From positions 7,250 through 71,249 of the forward strand of contig NZ_PZJT01000006.1 in NCBI RefSeq assembly GCF_003206135.1: a DNA stretch of 64,000 bases, read 5' to 3'. The DNA is from Salinicola salarius. Lineage in GTDB: Bacteria; Pseudomonadota; Gammaproteobacteria; Pseudomonadales; Halomonadaceae. Below the pieces are notes generated by a model. The model saw only the letters and a list, made by a program, of their open reading frames with translations, did not search any database and was not told the DNA's origin. The position numbers and the translations under genes were made by a program. How positions within the stretch are numbered: the stretch's first letter is position 1; every line of letters begins with the position of its first letter. Below, one piece after another: positions 1-8,549 of this stretch.

Positions 1-209
1 TGGGCTCGCGACGTTAGCGGGCCAGAACTGGTACAATACGTTCGGCTCGCGCCGGGCATGGCCCCGGCGAAGTCGATCATCGTCGCGTCGAGGGTTCGTC
101 CTTGATGGCGTGAATGCCGGCCCGCCGTGCCTTGGTTGTGGCGCCGCCGAGCAGAACGCCAGCCGTCGCGAGTCAAACCGTCAATCGATTTCGGACATTC
201 GTCATAACT

Positions 210-1499
210 ATGAGTGAGTCTGACAACACCCAGGCCCCGGCACAGAACCGCAGACCCAAGCGGCGTCGGCGCAAGCCACGTAAATCGCAGTCGCGGAACG
301 CTTCCAACTGGTCGCTGAAACAGTTTCAGGTCGAGCCCGTTGCCGGACGCTGGCGGTTTCATGATTTCGACCTGCCGACATCATTGATGCGCGCGATCCA
401 GGCAGAAGGTTTCGAATACTGCACGCCGATCCAGGCCGAAGCGCTGAAGCATACGCTGCTCGGTGGCGACGTGGTCGGCAAGGCGCAGACCGGCACCGGC
501 AAGACCGCAGCTTTCCTGATTTCGATGCTGGCCTACTTCCTGGAAGAGGAAGCGCCGGATGGCCAGAAGCCGGGAACGCCGCGGGCGCTGATCATCGCGC
601 CGACCCGCGAACTGGCGCTGCAGATCGAGAAGGACGCCAAGGCGCTGGCCCGTTTCACGTCTCTGCATGTGGCCAGCGTCGTCGGCGGCATGGACTACCA
701 GAAGCAGCGGGATCAGTTGAGCAAGAACCTGGACATTCTGGTGGCCACGCCGGGGCGTCTGCTCGATTTCCAGCAGAAGCGCGACATCGATCTCTCCCAG
801 GTCGAGGTGCTGGTGCTGGACGAAGCCGACCGTATGCTGTCGATGGGCTTCATTCCGGACGTCAAGCGCATCATCCGCTATACGCCCAAGCGCGAGGAAC
901 GCCAGACCTTCCTGTTCTCGGCGACCTTCACGCCGGATATCCTCAACCTCTCCGAGCAGTGGACCCAGAATCCGGCCCACGTCGAGATCGAGGTGACCAC
1001 CGACAACGCGGCCAATATCGACCAGCGGGTCTATCTGGTCAGCGACAGCGAGAAGCGCAAGCTGCTGTTCAACCTGGTCAGCCAGGAAGCGATGGAGCGG
1101 GTGATCGTGTTCGGCAACCGTCGTGATCTGGTGCGTGAACTGGACCAGATGCTGCGCGATCAGGGCATCAATGCGGCAATGCTCTCGGGCGACGTGCCGC
1201 AGAGCCAGCGGATCAAGACGCTGGAGCGTTTCCGGGAAGGTGAGGTGACCGTGCTGGTGGCGACCGATGTCGCCGGTCGTGGCATCCATATCGAAGATGT
1301 CAGCCACGTCATCAACTTCACGCTGCCGGAAGATCCCGAGGACTACGTCCATCGTATCGGGCGGACCGGCCGCGCGGGTGCCAAGGGCGTGTCGATCAGT
1401 TTCGTCGGCGAAGAGGATGCCTTCTCGCTGCCGGAGATCGAGAACTACATCAACGGCAAGCTGCCCTGCGAGCATCCGCCCGAGTCCATGATGTCGTGA
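210..1499 (+). CDS. rhlB: ATP-dependent RNA helicase RhlB
   Basis: DEAD-box RNA helicase of 429 residues, of the type that unwinds RNA for RNase E in the degradosome. The N-terminal ~40 residues are a basic Arg/Lys-rich tail. The core then shows motif I (AQTGTGKT), PTREL, DEAD (VLDEADRML), SAT, and the C-terminal motifs VATDVAGRG and HRIGRTGR. Similarity to E. coli RhlB is close along the length (for example [11 protein letters not shown] and [19 protein letters not shown]). An in-frame ATG at 114 exists, but its leader (MPARRALVV...) is not family-like, so the ATG at 210 (MSESDNT) is chosen, although no strong ribosome site is visible. A TACAAT box at 32-37 is the only promoter-like signal upstream. 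DEAD-box subfamily assignment is confident. Confidence 0.93.
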   Translation: MSESDNTQAPAQNRRPKRRRRKPRKSQSRNASNWSLKQFQVEPVAGRWRFHDFDLPTSLMRAIQAEGFEYCTPIQAEALKHTLLGGDVVGKAQTGTGKTAAFLISMLAYFLEEEAPDGQKPGTPRALIIAPTRELALQIEKDAKALARFTSLHVASVVGGMDYQKQRDQLSKNLDILVATPGRLLDFQQKRDIDLSQVEVLVLDEADRMLSMGFIPDVKRIIRYTPKREERQTFLFSATFTPDILNLSEQWTQNPAHVEIEVTTDNAANIDQRVYLVSDSEKRKLLFNLVSQEAMERVIVFGNRRDLVRELDQMLRDQGINAAMLSGDVPQSQRIKTLERFREGEVTVLVATDVAGRGIHIEDVSHVINFTLPEDPEDYVHRIGRTGRAGAKGVSISFVGEEDAFSLPEIENYINGKLPCEHPPESMMS

Positions 1500-1596
1500 G
1501 CCGATGCTGTCCTGAGCGGCTGACATCGTCAACGGTTCGGCTCTCTCGATCGTCCACCGCCGGTGGGCGATCTGTTTCTGACCTTCCTTCCCCGGA

Positions 1597-3756
1597 ATGC
1601 GCATGCTCGACGAACCCCTCAAGCAAGAGATCCAGGAGGCTTACCGGCATGTGCTCGAAGGACTGGAGCTCACGCCGCGCTATGGCCAGCGCCTGATGAT
1701 CGCGGAGATCGCGCGCACTTTGGCGTCGATCGAGCAGGACGAGCAGGGGCGGCGGACCTCCAACGAACACGTCTGCGTGCTGGAAGCGGGCACTGGCACC
1801 GGCAAGACGCTCGCCTACCTGCTGGCGGCGCTGCCGGTGGCCAAGGCGCGGGGCAAGCGACTGGTGGTCGCCACCGCGACGGTGGCGCTGCAGGAGCAGG
1901 TGCTGAATCAGGACCTGCCGATGCTCAAGGCGCACAGCGGGCTCGATTTCGAATACGCGCTGGCCAAGGGCCGGGGACGTTACCTGTGCGTGGCCAAGCT
2001 CGATCAGGCGCTGGAAGGCGCCGAGCCCAACCCGACGCTGTCGCTGTTCGAGCAGACCATCGCCACGGACGCCGGCGGTGACTTCCCGCAGTTGATCCAG
2101 GAGATGGCCGATACCTATGCCTCGGGCAACTGGGAAGGGGATCGGGACAGCTGGCCGGTCGCCATCGACGATCGCGACTGGCGACGGCTGACCGTGGATC
2201 ATCGTCAGTGCACCAATCGGCGCTGCGGCCATTTCGGCGCCTGTGCCTATTTCCGCTCGCGCCGGCATCTCGAGCAGGCCGACATCATCGTCGCCAATCA
2301 CGATCTGGTGCTGGCGGATCTCGCGCTGGGCGGAGGCATGGTGCTTCCGTCGCCCAAGGACTGTATCTACGTCTTCGACGAGGGGCATCACCTGCCGGAC
2401 AAGGCGCTGGATCATTTCTATCATCGCTTCGGAATCAACGGCACGTTGCGCTGGCTGCGGACGTTGAAGAAGTCGCTGACGGAGTTGAACACCGCGCTCG
2501 GCGCCCAGCCGACACTCGGCCGCTTGCTGGCGACTTTTCCCGAACGCATCGCGGCGCTGGAGCCAAGGCTCGGCGATGCCTACGCCATGGGACATCAGAT
2601 TGCCGGACTCGGCTCCGGGGCGGGCGAGGAGACGCAGCATTTCCGCTTCCCCAATGGCCGGGCGCCGGAGCCGCTGGTCGATCTGGCCCAGCAGCTGGTC
2701 ATTCCGTTCGCCGAGCTATCGCGCGATCTGGAAACGATGAGCGATATCCTTCGCGAGAGTCTCGACCCGGACAAATCCACCGGTCTCCCGCGGGAGCAGG
2801 CGGAACCGTGGCTGCCGCTGACGGCGCTGCTCCACGGCCGCGCGCTGGAAGCGCATGCACTATGGTCCGCCATGGCCAAGCCGGACCCGGCGGGGCAGGC
2901 ACCGCAAGCGCGGTGGTTGACGTTCCAGAACTTCGGTGGCGAGCCGGAGCTGACCTTTTCGGCCAGCCCGGTATCGGCGGCGGAGACGCTGGCCCGACAT
3001 CTCTGGGGAACCTGCTACGGGGCGGTGGTGACCTCGGCGACGCTGACGGCGCTCAATCGTTTCGAGCGGCTGCAGGAGCGGGCCGGCCTGGCCAACCGCT
3101 ATCGCTACCAGCGCCTGCCGAGCCCTTTCGACTATTCCCGGGCCATCCTCAGTGTGCCGCGGGAAGCGGTCGAGCCCGGCGACGCCAAGGCGCACGACCG
3201 TTCCATCGTCGAGTTCATCGAAGGGTTGGAAGACGACGAAGCCGTGCTGGTGCTGTTCTCCTCCCGCAAGCAACTGCGCAGTGTGGCCGATGCGTTGCCG
3301 GAACCCTGGGCGTCGCGCCTGCTGTCACAGGATCGGCTGCCCAAGCGCGAACTGCTGGAGCGCCATCGCGCTGCGGTCGACGCCGACAGCGGCAGCTTGA
3401 TCTTCGGGCTGGCGAGTTTCGCCGAGGGGATCGATCTTCCCGGTCGCTACCTGACCCACGTGGTGATTACCCGGCTGCCGTTTTCGGTGCCGGACGATCC
3501 GGTCGGCGCCACGCTCGCCGAGTGGATCGAGAGCCAGGGCGGCAACCCGTTCATGCGGATATCGGTGCCGGATGCATCGATCAAACTGGTGCAGGCGTGC
3601 GGGCGGCTGATTCGCAAGGAGAACGACAGCGGCCGCATCTCGCTGCTGGATCGACGTGTGCTGACCCGGCGCTACGGCAAGGCGCTGCTGGACGCGCTGC
3701 CGCCGTTTCGGCGCCAGATCGAAGGGGGGGAAGCGGGCGAGCCGGCCAGGAACTGA
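1597..3756 (+). CDS. dinG: ATP-dependent DNA helicase DinG (XPD-like, Fe-S)
   Basis: Superfamily 2 helicase of 719 residues, close to the 716 of E. coli DinG, which unwinds 5'-tailed DNA, R-loops and D-loops. Walker A is EAGTGTGKT with Lys70. The four Fe-S cluster cysteines are visible as C131 (GRYLCVAKLD), C205, C210 and C216 (CTNRRCGHFGAC). Walker B reads DEGHH at 261-265, the DinG variant of DEAH. The C-terminal helicase half has LFSSRKQLRSV and QACGRLIRKENDSG. A second in-frame ATG lies two codons downstream (1603) and could be the true start. It follows rhlB by 97 bp and ends convergently with the DAHP synthase gene. Confidence 0.93.
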   Translation: MRMLDEPLKQEIQEAYRHVLEGLELTPRYGQRLMIAEIARTLASIEQDEQGRRTSNEHVCVLEAGTGTGKTLAYLLAALPVAKARGKRLVVATATVALQEQVLNQDLPMLKAHSGLDFEYALAKGRGRYLCVAKLDQALEGAEPNPTLSLFEQTIATDAGGDFPQLIQEMADTYASGNWEGDRDSWPVAIDDRDWRRLTVDHRQCTNRRCGHFGACAYFRSRRHLEQADIIVANHDLVLADLALGGGMVLPSPKDCIYVFDEGHHLPDKALDHFYHRFGINGTLRWLRTLKKSLTELNTALGAQPTLGRLLATFPERIAALEPRLGDAYAMGHQIAGLGSGAGEETQHFRFPNGRAPEPLVDLAQQLVIPFAELSRDLETMSDILRESLDPDKSTGLPREQAEPWLPLTALLHGRALEAHALWSAMAKPDPAGQAPQARWLTFQNFGGEPELTFSASPVSAAETLARHLWGTCYGAVVTSATLTALNRFERLQERAGLANRYRYQRLPSPFDYSRAILSVPREAVEPGDAKAHDRSIVEFIEGLEDDEAVLVLFSSRKQLRSVADALPEPWASRLLSQDRLPKRELLERHRAAVDADSGSLIFGLASFAEGIDLPGRYLTHVVITRLPFSVPDDPVGATLAEWIESQGGNPFMRISVPDASIKLVQACGRLIRKENDSGRISLLDRRVLTRRYGKALLDALPPFRRQIEGGEAGEPARN

Positions 3757-3785
3757 CGCGGGCCGCGTTGCCGCTGCCGCCAACG

Positions 3786-3823
3786 AAAAACGCCCGGTGC
3801 CGTGAATTGCGGCACCGGGCGTT
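3786..3823 (-). terminator. Intrinsic terminator of the DAHP synthase gene
   Basis: A perfect 14-bp stem (3789-3802 paired with 3810-3823, arm AACGCCCGGTGCCG) closes a 7-nt loop. On the minus strand it is followed by a U tract from the A run at 3786-3790. On the plus strand the tail is not U-rich, so the terminator acts mainly on the minus-strand gene ending at 3850; it may also help stop dinG. Confidence 0.85.
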
Positions 3824-3849
3824 CTGCTTGAACGGTCGTCGTCCCGGGA

Positions 3850-4932
3850 TCAGTCGTCGGAACGCTGGCGCGACTGGAGCACGGGCTTCAATTGCTCGGC
3901 CATCTGGACAAGCGTGCGCTCGGTAGTCGGCCAGTCGATGCAGGCATCGGTGATCGAGACGCCGTATTCGAGCTGACTGCGGTCTTCGGGAATCTTCTGG
4001 CTGCCCCAGCCGATGTTCGATTCGATCATCAGGCCGATGATCGAGCGGTTGCCGTCGAGGATCTGGTGCGTCACGTTCTCCATGACCAGCGGCTGCAGCG
4101 CCGGGTCCTTGTTGGAGTTGGCGTGGGAGCAGTCGACCATCAGGTTGGCTTTCAGCCCCGCCTTGTGCAGTTCCTGCTCGGCCAGGGTGACGCTGACACT
4201 GTCGTAGTTGGGCTTGCCGTTGCCACCCCGCAGGACGACGTGGCCGTAGGCGTTGCCCCGAGTCCGGATCACCGCGACCTGGCCCGCCTGATCGATGCCC
4301 AGGAAATTGTGCGGGCTGGCGACCGACTGCAATGCATTGACCGCCACGTCCAGGCTGCCGTCGGTGCCGTTCTTGAAGCCGACCGGGCCGGAAAGACCGG
4401 AAGCCATTTCACGGTGGGTCTGGGATTCGGTGGTACGAGCCCCTACCGCGGACCAACTGATGCAGTCCTGCAGATATTGCGGCGAAATCGGATCGAGCGC
4501 CTCGGTGGCCAGCGGCAGGCCGATTTCCGCCAGATCCACCAGCAGCCGGCGAGCGATATGCAAGCCTTCCTCGATCTCGAACGAGTCGTTCAGGTGCGGA
4601 TCGTTGATCAGGCCCTTCCAGCCGACCGTGGTACGCGGCTTCTCGAAGTAGACACGCATCACGATATACAGACTGTCGCTGACGGCATCGGCGAGCTTGC
4701 GAAGGCGCCTGGCGTAGTCGCGTGCGGCTTCCGGATCGTGAATCGAGCACGGGCCGATGACCACGAGCAGGCGAGGATCCTCGCGATCGAGAATGCGCTG
4801 GATGGTCTGGCGTCCTTCGATGACCGTGCGCTCGGCGGATTCCGAAAGCGGAATGTTCTGTTTCAACGCTTCCGGGGTAATCAGGACATCCTGGGAAAGA
4901 ACGTTGAGATTGTTGACCTGCTGTTCCGACAT
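3850..4932 (-). CDS. 3-deoxy-7-phosphoheptulonate (DAHP) synthase, class I (AroF/AroG/AroH family)
   Basis: First enzyme of the shikimate pathway: phosphoenolpyruvate plus erythrose 4-phosphate gives DAHP. The 360-residue length matches the type I microbial family. Visible motifs include VVIGPCSIHDPEAA, YFEKPRTTVGWKGLI (PEP and metal site), GFKNGTDG, VLRGG and the metal-binding MVDCSHANSNKD. Which aromatic amino acid inhibits it (AroF, AroG or AroH type) cannot be read safely, so no symbol is given. It is transcribed alone, convergent with dinG and divergent from rpoE, with its own terminator. Confidence 0.93.
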   Translation of the reverse strand: MSEQQVNNLNVLSQDVLITPEALKQNIPLSESAERTVIEGRQTIQRILDREDPRLLVVIGPCSIHDPEAARDYARRLRKLADAVSDSLYIVMRVYFEKPRTTVGWKGLINDPHLNDSFEIEEGLHIARRLLVDLAEIGLPLATEALDPISPQYLQDCISWSAVGARTTESQTHREMASGLSGPVGFKNGTDGSLDVAVNALQSVASPHNFLGIDQAGQVAVIRTRGNAYGHVVLRGGNGKPNYDSVSVTLAEQELHKAGLKANLMVDCSHANSNKDPALQPLVMENVTHQILDGNRSIIGLMIESNIGWGSQKIPEDRSQLEYGVSITDACIDWPTTERTLVQMAEQLKPVLQSRQRSDD

Positions 4933-4976
4933 GCTGGGGCCCGTTGACTCTGATAGTGACTGCGCGTGGAGCGCGT

Positions 4977-5006
4977 ACTATGGGGGCTGCAAGGTGCAAA
5001 AATCAA
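4977..5006 (-). promoter_or_regulatory. Possible sigma-70 promoter of the DAHP synthase gene
   Basis: On the minus strand TTGATT (5001-5006) and CATAGT (4977-4982) are separated by 18 bp, about 45 bp upstream of the ATG. The match is modest and only positional context supports it. Confidence 0.3.
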
Positions 5007-5119
5007 CTTTCCGGCCCGGTTGTGCCCTGCATGCCGGGGAAATCGGCGCCGAGGCGCGACTTGATGAGGCGGGCTAAAACAGGAACACTGGCCGGCTTCG
5101 CGTGCTAATCCATCGTTTC

Positions 5120-5128
5120 TGTTATAAC
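5120..5128 (+). promoter_or_regulatory. Possible extended -10 promoter of rpoE
   Basis: TGTTATAAC resembles an extended -10 element, about 150 bp upstream of the rpoE start. No convincing -35 is present at 17 bp. A GAACAC about 40 bp further upstream is only weakly like a sigma-E -35 box, so autoregulation cannot be read with confidence. Confidence 0.25.
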
Positions 5129-5279
5129 TTGCACGCCTGTCATTGAATCGTGAGCTCAAAGGGCTCCAGGTGGGATCATGAGCGTATTATCTCCTAGTCA
5201 CCACACTCGTCATCGCTGTGTCATTTCCCTGCTCCAGGTCCTGCAGCTTCCGGTGCCCAGTCGTACGGGGAGGCGTTGA

Positions 5280-5885
5280 ATGGGTGTCCGAGAGACCGAT
5301 CAGCAACTCGTCGAACGCGCCCAGAAAGGGGACACCCGAGCTTTTGATCTTTTGGTCAAGAAGTATCAGCACAAGATTCTCGGTCTGATCAGCCGCTATG
5401 TTCAGGACCATTCCGAAGTTCAGGACGTTGCCCAGGAAGCCTTCATCAAGGCGTATCGTGCCCTGGGCAGCTTTCGTGCCGAAAGCGCCTTCTATACCTG
5501 GATGTATCGCATCGCCATCAACACGGCGAAGAACTACCTGGTATCGCGGGGGCGGCGTCCTCCCGGTAGCGATCTGGATATCAGCGATGCCGAGATCGTC
5601 GACCAGAGCGGGCGTCTGTCGGATATCGAATCGCCGGAGGCGGCGATCGCCCGCGATCAACTGGAAGCGGCCGTGTTCGAAGCGATCGAACAGCTGCCGG
5701 ACGATCTGCGCACCGCGATCACGCTGCGTGAATTCGACGGGCTTTCCTATGAAGATATCGCCACGATCATGGAGTGCCCGGTGGGAACCGTCCGATCGCG
5801 TATCTTCCGGGCGCGCGAGGCAGTCGACAAGCATATCGAACCGTTGCTGGAGCACGGTGGGCGAGACGCGATCAACGACGCTTGA
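5280..5885 (+). CDS. rpoE: RNA polymerase sigma-E factor (AlgU/RpoE)
   Basis: ECF sigma factor of 201 residues directing the envelope-stress response. Region 2 reads LVKKYQHKILGLISRYV...DVAQEAFIKAYRALGSFRAESAFYTWMYRIAINTAKNYLV, and region 4 reads AITLREFDGLSYEDIATIMECPVGTVRSRIFRAREAV; both are typical of AlgU/RpoE. A strong ribosome site GGGGAGG (5267-5273) sits 6 bp before the ATG. The anti-sigma genes follow, but 279 bp downstream rather than tightly coupled. Confidence 0.95.
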   Translation: MGVRETDQQLVERAQKGDTRAFDLLVKKYQHKILGLISRYVQDHSEVQDVAQEAFIKAYRALGSFRAESAFYTWMYRIAINTAKNYLVSRGRRPPGSDLDISDAEIVDQSGRLSDIESPEAAIARDQLEAAVFEAIEQLPDDLRTAITLREFDGLSYEDIATIMECPVGTVRSRIFRAREAVDKHIEPLLEHGGRDAINDA

Positions 5886-5998
5886 GCGATGCAGGACCAT
5901 CGGATCCGGGCGCTGACGGCGGATCGAATCGAGAAAGATGAATCGAAAATGAACTGTCATCGATTTCTGTCGTCATAGTGGGGCAGGTAATAGCCAAG

Positions 5999-6032
5999 CC
6001 GTCGTCGGCTGGAGACAATCCGGCGACGACGG
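5999..6032. other. Hairpin in the rpoE-rseA spacer
   Basis: The 279-bp gap between rpoE and rseA has no gene-like frame. It contains an inverted repeat CCGTCGTCG (5999-6007) / CGACGACGG (6024-6032) with a partly paired 16-nt interior. There is no U tract, so it is not a standard terminator; it could be an mRNA processing or attenuation structure that lowers rseA expression relative to rpoE. Confidence 0.4.
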
Positions 6033-6164
6033 GCCGGTGACGCAGGTAGCGGGCAAGGGCATTGCGGCCTTCGAGGATCGCAATGGCATGCCCCCAGATG
6101 TCGCCCTGAGTGTCGCCGTCATTCAACACGTGGCAAGCCGCAAGGCGAGTGTGAGGGTGTGACT

Positions 6165-6953
6165 ATGAAGCAGGTACACGAATCGTTCTCCGCATTGATG
6201 GATAACGAGGCCGATGAATTCGATCTGAGGCGAGCGCTCAAGACGCTGGGCACGTCGCCGCAGGAATCCGATACCTGGCGTCGATATCACCTGGCCCGCA
6301 GCATGATGCGGCGCGAGCGGGATGCGATCGTCGATATCGATATCTCCGGCGACGTGATGGCGGCGCTGGCGGACGAACCCCGGCCCGTCGCGGAACCGGC
6401 CAGCGAGCCGGTCAGGCGCCACTCGTTTTCCATGATGGGCGGCGCTGCCGTGGCGGCGGCGGTATCGCTCATGGTGATTACCGGCGTTCAGGTCTACAAC
6501 GGCCGCTTCGGTGGCGACACCACCACGTCCTCGGATGTGGCGGCCGCCACGGGTACTTCTGCGGTCAATGAAAGTGCCCGTGCCTCGCTGGCCTCCGGAA
6601 GCGTTGCCGACGACCAGAGCGGGGCGATGCAGGCTTCCATGCAGGCGCCGGTCTCCAGCGGGCTGCCCTATTCGCTGGGCAGCGGCAGCTTTGGCGGCGG
6701 AAGTCTCGGCGCTGGCAATAACAGTGGCCTGATGACGGTCGGCGAGCAGGTGATGCAGCCGATGTTCCTGTCGTCGAGCACGCGCCAGTCCCCCAACGTC
6801 GATATGGAGCAGGCGCAGACGCTGCAATCGTATCTGGAGCGTCACTCCGTCGGGGCTGCCTACAGCACTGGCGACAACTGGATGCCATTGCTGCGCACGC
6901 CGGGCGCATTGTCCGCTCAGGTCGACCGTGTCGGAGCCACGGAAGCGCGTTGA
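6165..6953 (+). CDS. rseA: Anti-sigma-E factor RseA (MucA-like)
   Basis: Inner-membrane anti-sigma factor of 262 residues that holds RpoE until it is cleaved by regulated proteolysis. The N-terminal cytoplasmic domain (ESFSALMDNEADEFDLRRAL...WRRYHLARSMMR) is the RseA family signature. One membrane segment spans about residues 90-109 (MMGGAAVAAAVSLMVITGV). The periplasmic tail is Ser/Gly rich. The ATG at 6165 is chosen because GAGGG (6153-6157) lies 7 bp upstream; an in-frame GTG at 6159 would leave almost no spacing. Its stop overlaps the rseB start region. Confidence 0.9.
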   Translation: MKQVHESFSALMDNEADEFDLRRALKTLGTSPQESDTWRRYHLARSMMRRERDAIVDIDISGDVMAALADEPRPVAEPASEPVRRHSFSMMGGAAVAAAVSLMVITGVQVYNGRFGGDTTTSSDVAAATGTSAVNESARASLASGSVADDQSGAMQASMQAPVSSGLPYSLGSGSFGGGSLGAGNNSGLMTVGEQVMQPMFLSSSTRQSPNVDMEQAQTLQSYLERHSVGAAYSTGDNWMPLLRTPGALSAQVDRVGATEAR

Positions 6954-8014
6954 TGTTTCGGTTTTCTCCCCGGGCCTCCCTGGCTGCGATACTTCCTCTG
7001 CTTGCGGTTTCCGGTACCGCTCAGGCTCAAGCGTCCGCCGACGAGCGGGCGGTGCCGGAGACTTTCGATTGTCGCGACCTGGCCGCGGCGAGCGATAGCG
7101 ATATCTCCCCCGAGGCGCTGTTTCAACGCAGTCTCTGGGCCAGCCACTGCTATAACTTCAGTGCACGGGCCGTGCGTATCAGTTTCGATGGCGTCAGGAC
7201 CTTGGCGCTGACGCATAGCGTGCAGCAGGGGGTGGAGACCGAGGCCGCGAGATTTCTGGATGGCCCGCCCGTCGCTGTGGAAAAGCGGGGTAGCGTGAGC
7301 CAGGATGCCGCGGGCCAGGGAATGCTGGATTTCACCGCCGGTCTCGCGCCTGGCGCCTTGACCCGGCAGATCGCCGGACATTACGACCTCCAGCCGATGG
7401 AAATCGAGCGAATTGCCGGACGCGCGGCATGGCGTCTCGACATCGAGCCGCAGGACGAGCTCCGCTACGGTTACCGTCTCTGGCTGGATCGCGAGACATC
7501 GCTGCCGCTCAAGCGTGAAATGATCGGTATCGATGGCCAGATTCTCGAAACCTTTCAGATAACCGATCTGCGTGCCCCCACGCTTTATCCTGATACGCTC
7601 CGTCTCGGCCCTGGCCAGCCACCGGCGAATTCTCCGTGGCACGCGCAGTGGCTGCCTGCCGGATTTACCTCCCAACCGATCCCGCCTGATAGTCCTGATC
7701 AGAGCGCACGGATAGAGCACCAGCTCTACAGCGACGGTTTGACCAGCATCAGCTTGTTCGTCGAACCCATTACCGGTAACCGGCGTTCCTTGTTGCCCGG
7801 CATGCATCGACTGGGTATCTCCTATGCAGCGGTTCGTCATGTGAATCATGAGGGCCGGCCCATGCAGATACTGGTATTGGGCGAGGCACCGGCCGAGGTT
7901 CTGGCACGTATCGCTGCGCGAGTGACCTGGCACGAAGGCGATGTCGGACCGTCCGCCGATATCTCCGGAGCTCGGGACGAGCCTGAAGCGAGTGCTCCCG
8001 CCGCCGGTTCCTAG
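6953..8014 (+). CDS. rseB: Sigma-E regulatory protein RseB (MucB-like)
   Basis: Periplasmic protein of 353 residues that binds RseA and shields it from DegS. A signal peptide is visible (RASLAAILPLLAVSGTAQAQA). The body shows the MucB/RseB two-domain pattern, with GRAAWRLDIEPQDELRYGYRLWLDRETSLPLKREMI in the N-terminal lipid-binding-like domain and a C-terminal domain from about residue 220. The ATG at 6953 overlaps the rseA stop (TGATG). The stop codon TAG lies inside the left inverted end of the repeat element at 8011-8281, so the natural C-terminus may have been altered slightly. Confidence 0.9.
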   Translation: MFRFSPRASLAAILPLLAVSGTAQAQASADERAVPETFDCRDLAAASDSDISPEALFQRSLWASHCYNFSARAVRISFDGVRTLALTHSVQQGVETEAARFLDGPPVAVEKRGSVSQDAAGQGMLDFTAGLAPGALTRQIAGHYDLQPMEIERIAGRAAWRLDIEPQDELRYGYRLWLDRETSLPLKREMIGIDGQILETFQITDLRAPTLYPDTLRLGPGQPPANSPWHAQWLPAGFTSQPIPPDSPDQSARIEHQLYSDGLTSISLFVEPITGNRRSLLPGMHRLGISYAAVRHVNHEGRPMQILVLGEAPAEVLARIAARVTWHEGDVGPSADISGARDEPEASAPAAGS

Positions 8015-8281
8015 GGACTGTTGACGTTTCATGCACGGCCGCGCCGAAGCCAGTTTTTGTGCGGGGCAAGGCGTGAGGAGCGTAGTTTGGTCGTTCCAAA
8101 TGAACGACGAATAACGCAGCACCGTGAAAAAACTGGCCCGGCCCTTCTGGTTGCGCGGCAAATAGCGCCATGCGGCGTTGCGGGATTGGAAAAGGGAACC
8201 ACCCTTCTCTGCATCCCGCGCCTGGCCTGGCGCCATTTGGCGCAGCAACGCGGTTCGCGCTGAGACGTCAACAGCCCCTAG
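8011..8281. repeat. 271-bp element with 21-bp terminal inverted repeats
   Basis: The ends 8011-8031 and 8261-8281 are inverted repeats matching at 19 of 21 positions (core CTGTTGACGT). Both ends carry CTAG, which could be a 4-bp target duplication of the palindromic kind used by some IS5-group elements. The interior is itself palindromic: CCAGTTTTT (8050-8058) with AAAAACTGG (8128-8136), and GTCGTT-N7-AACGAC (8090-8108). No transposase frame is present. It looks like a non-autonomous dispersed repeat (MITE-like). It fills half of the 535-bp rseB-mucD gap and supplies the rseB stop codon. Confidence 0.7.
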
Positions 8282-8382
8282 TCTCTCGCCTTTTCTCTTT
8301 GGTCAGTTCTTCAGCCAGTTCTGCAGTCAGTCGGTGACGGGGGCTTTTCGCTCTTCAGCGCAAAGAAACTTTACATCCCGTT

Positions 8383-8409
8383 GAACTCTTGGCGTATTTT
8401 CGCATCAAT
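8383..8409 (+). promoter_or_regulatory. Candidate sigma-E promoter of mucD
   Basis: GAACTC (8383-8388), 16 bp, then TCAAT (8405-8409) resembles the GAACTT-N16-TCAAA/TCTGA consensus for RpoE/AlgU. It lies 140 bp before the mucD ATG and downstream of the repeat element. It would let mucD respond to envelope stress independently of read-through from rpoE. Confidence 0.4.
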
Positions 8410-8549
8410 GAAAGTGGTCGCCGTGCCTTGACCGGGCGCGGCGACGATTCGATGGCGTGAGGTTCGTTATCGCCGATTTATCCCTTATGAACATCGATCT
8501 ATCTACGTGCGACTCGCCAGAGTCTTCATCGAATGTTTAGGAGTGTTTA

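Noticed and set aside
6917..8248. Long minus-strand frame opposite rseB and into the repeat element
   Set aside because: It runs antisense through the well-supported rseB gene and continues into non-coding inverted repeats; its translation lacks any family pattern. Similar long frames elsewhere (for example 381-1622, 8820-9857 and 10304-11938 on the minus strand) are shadows of GC-rich genes.
8011..8281. Insertion sequence with transposase
   Set aside because: Inverted ends are present, but the 271-bp interior has no frame that resembles a transposase, so it is called a repeat element only.
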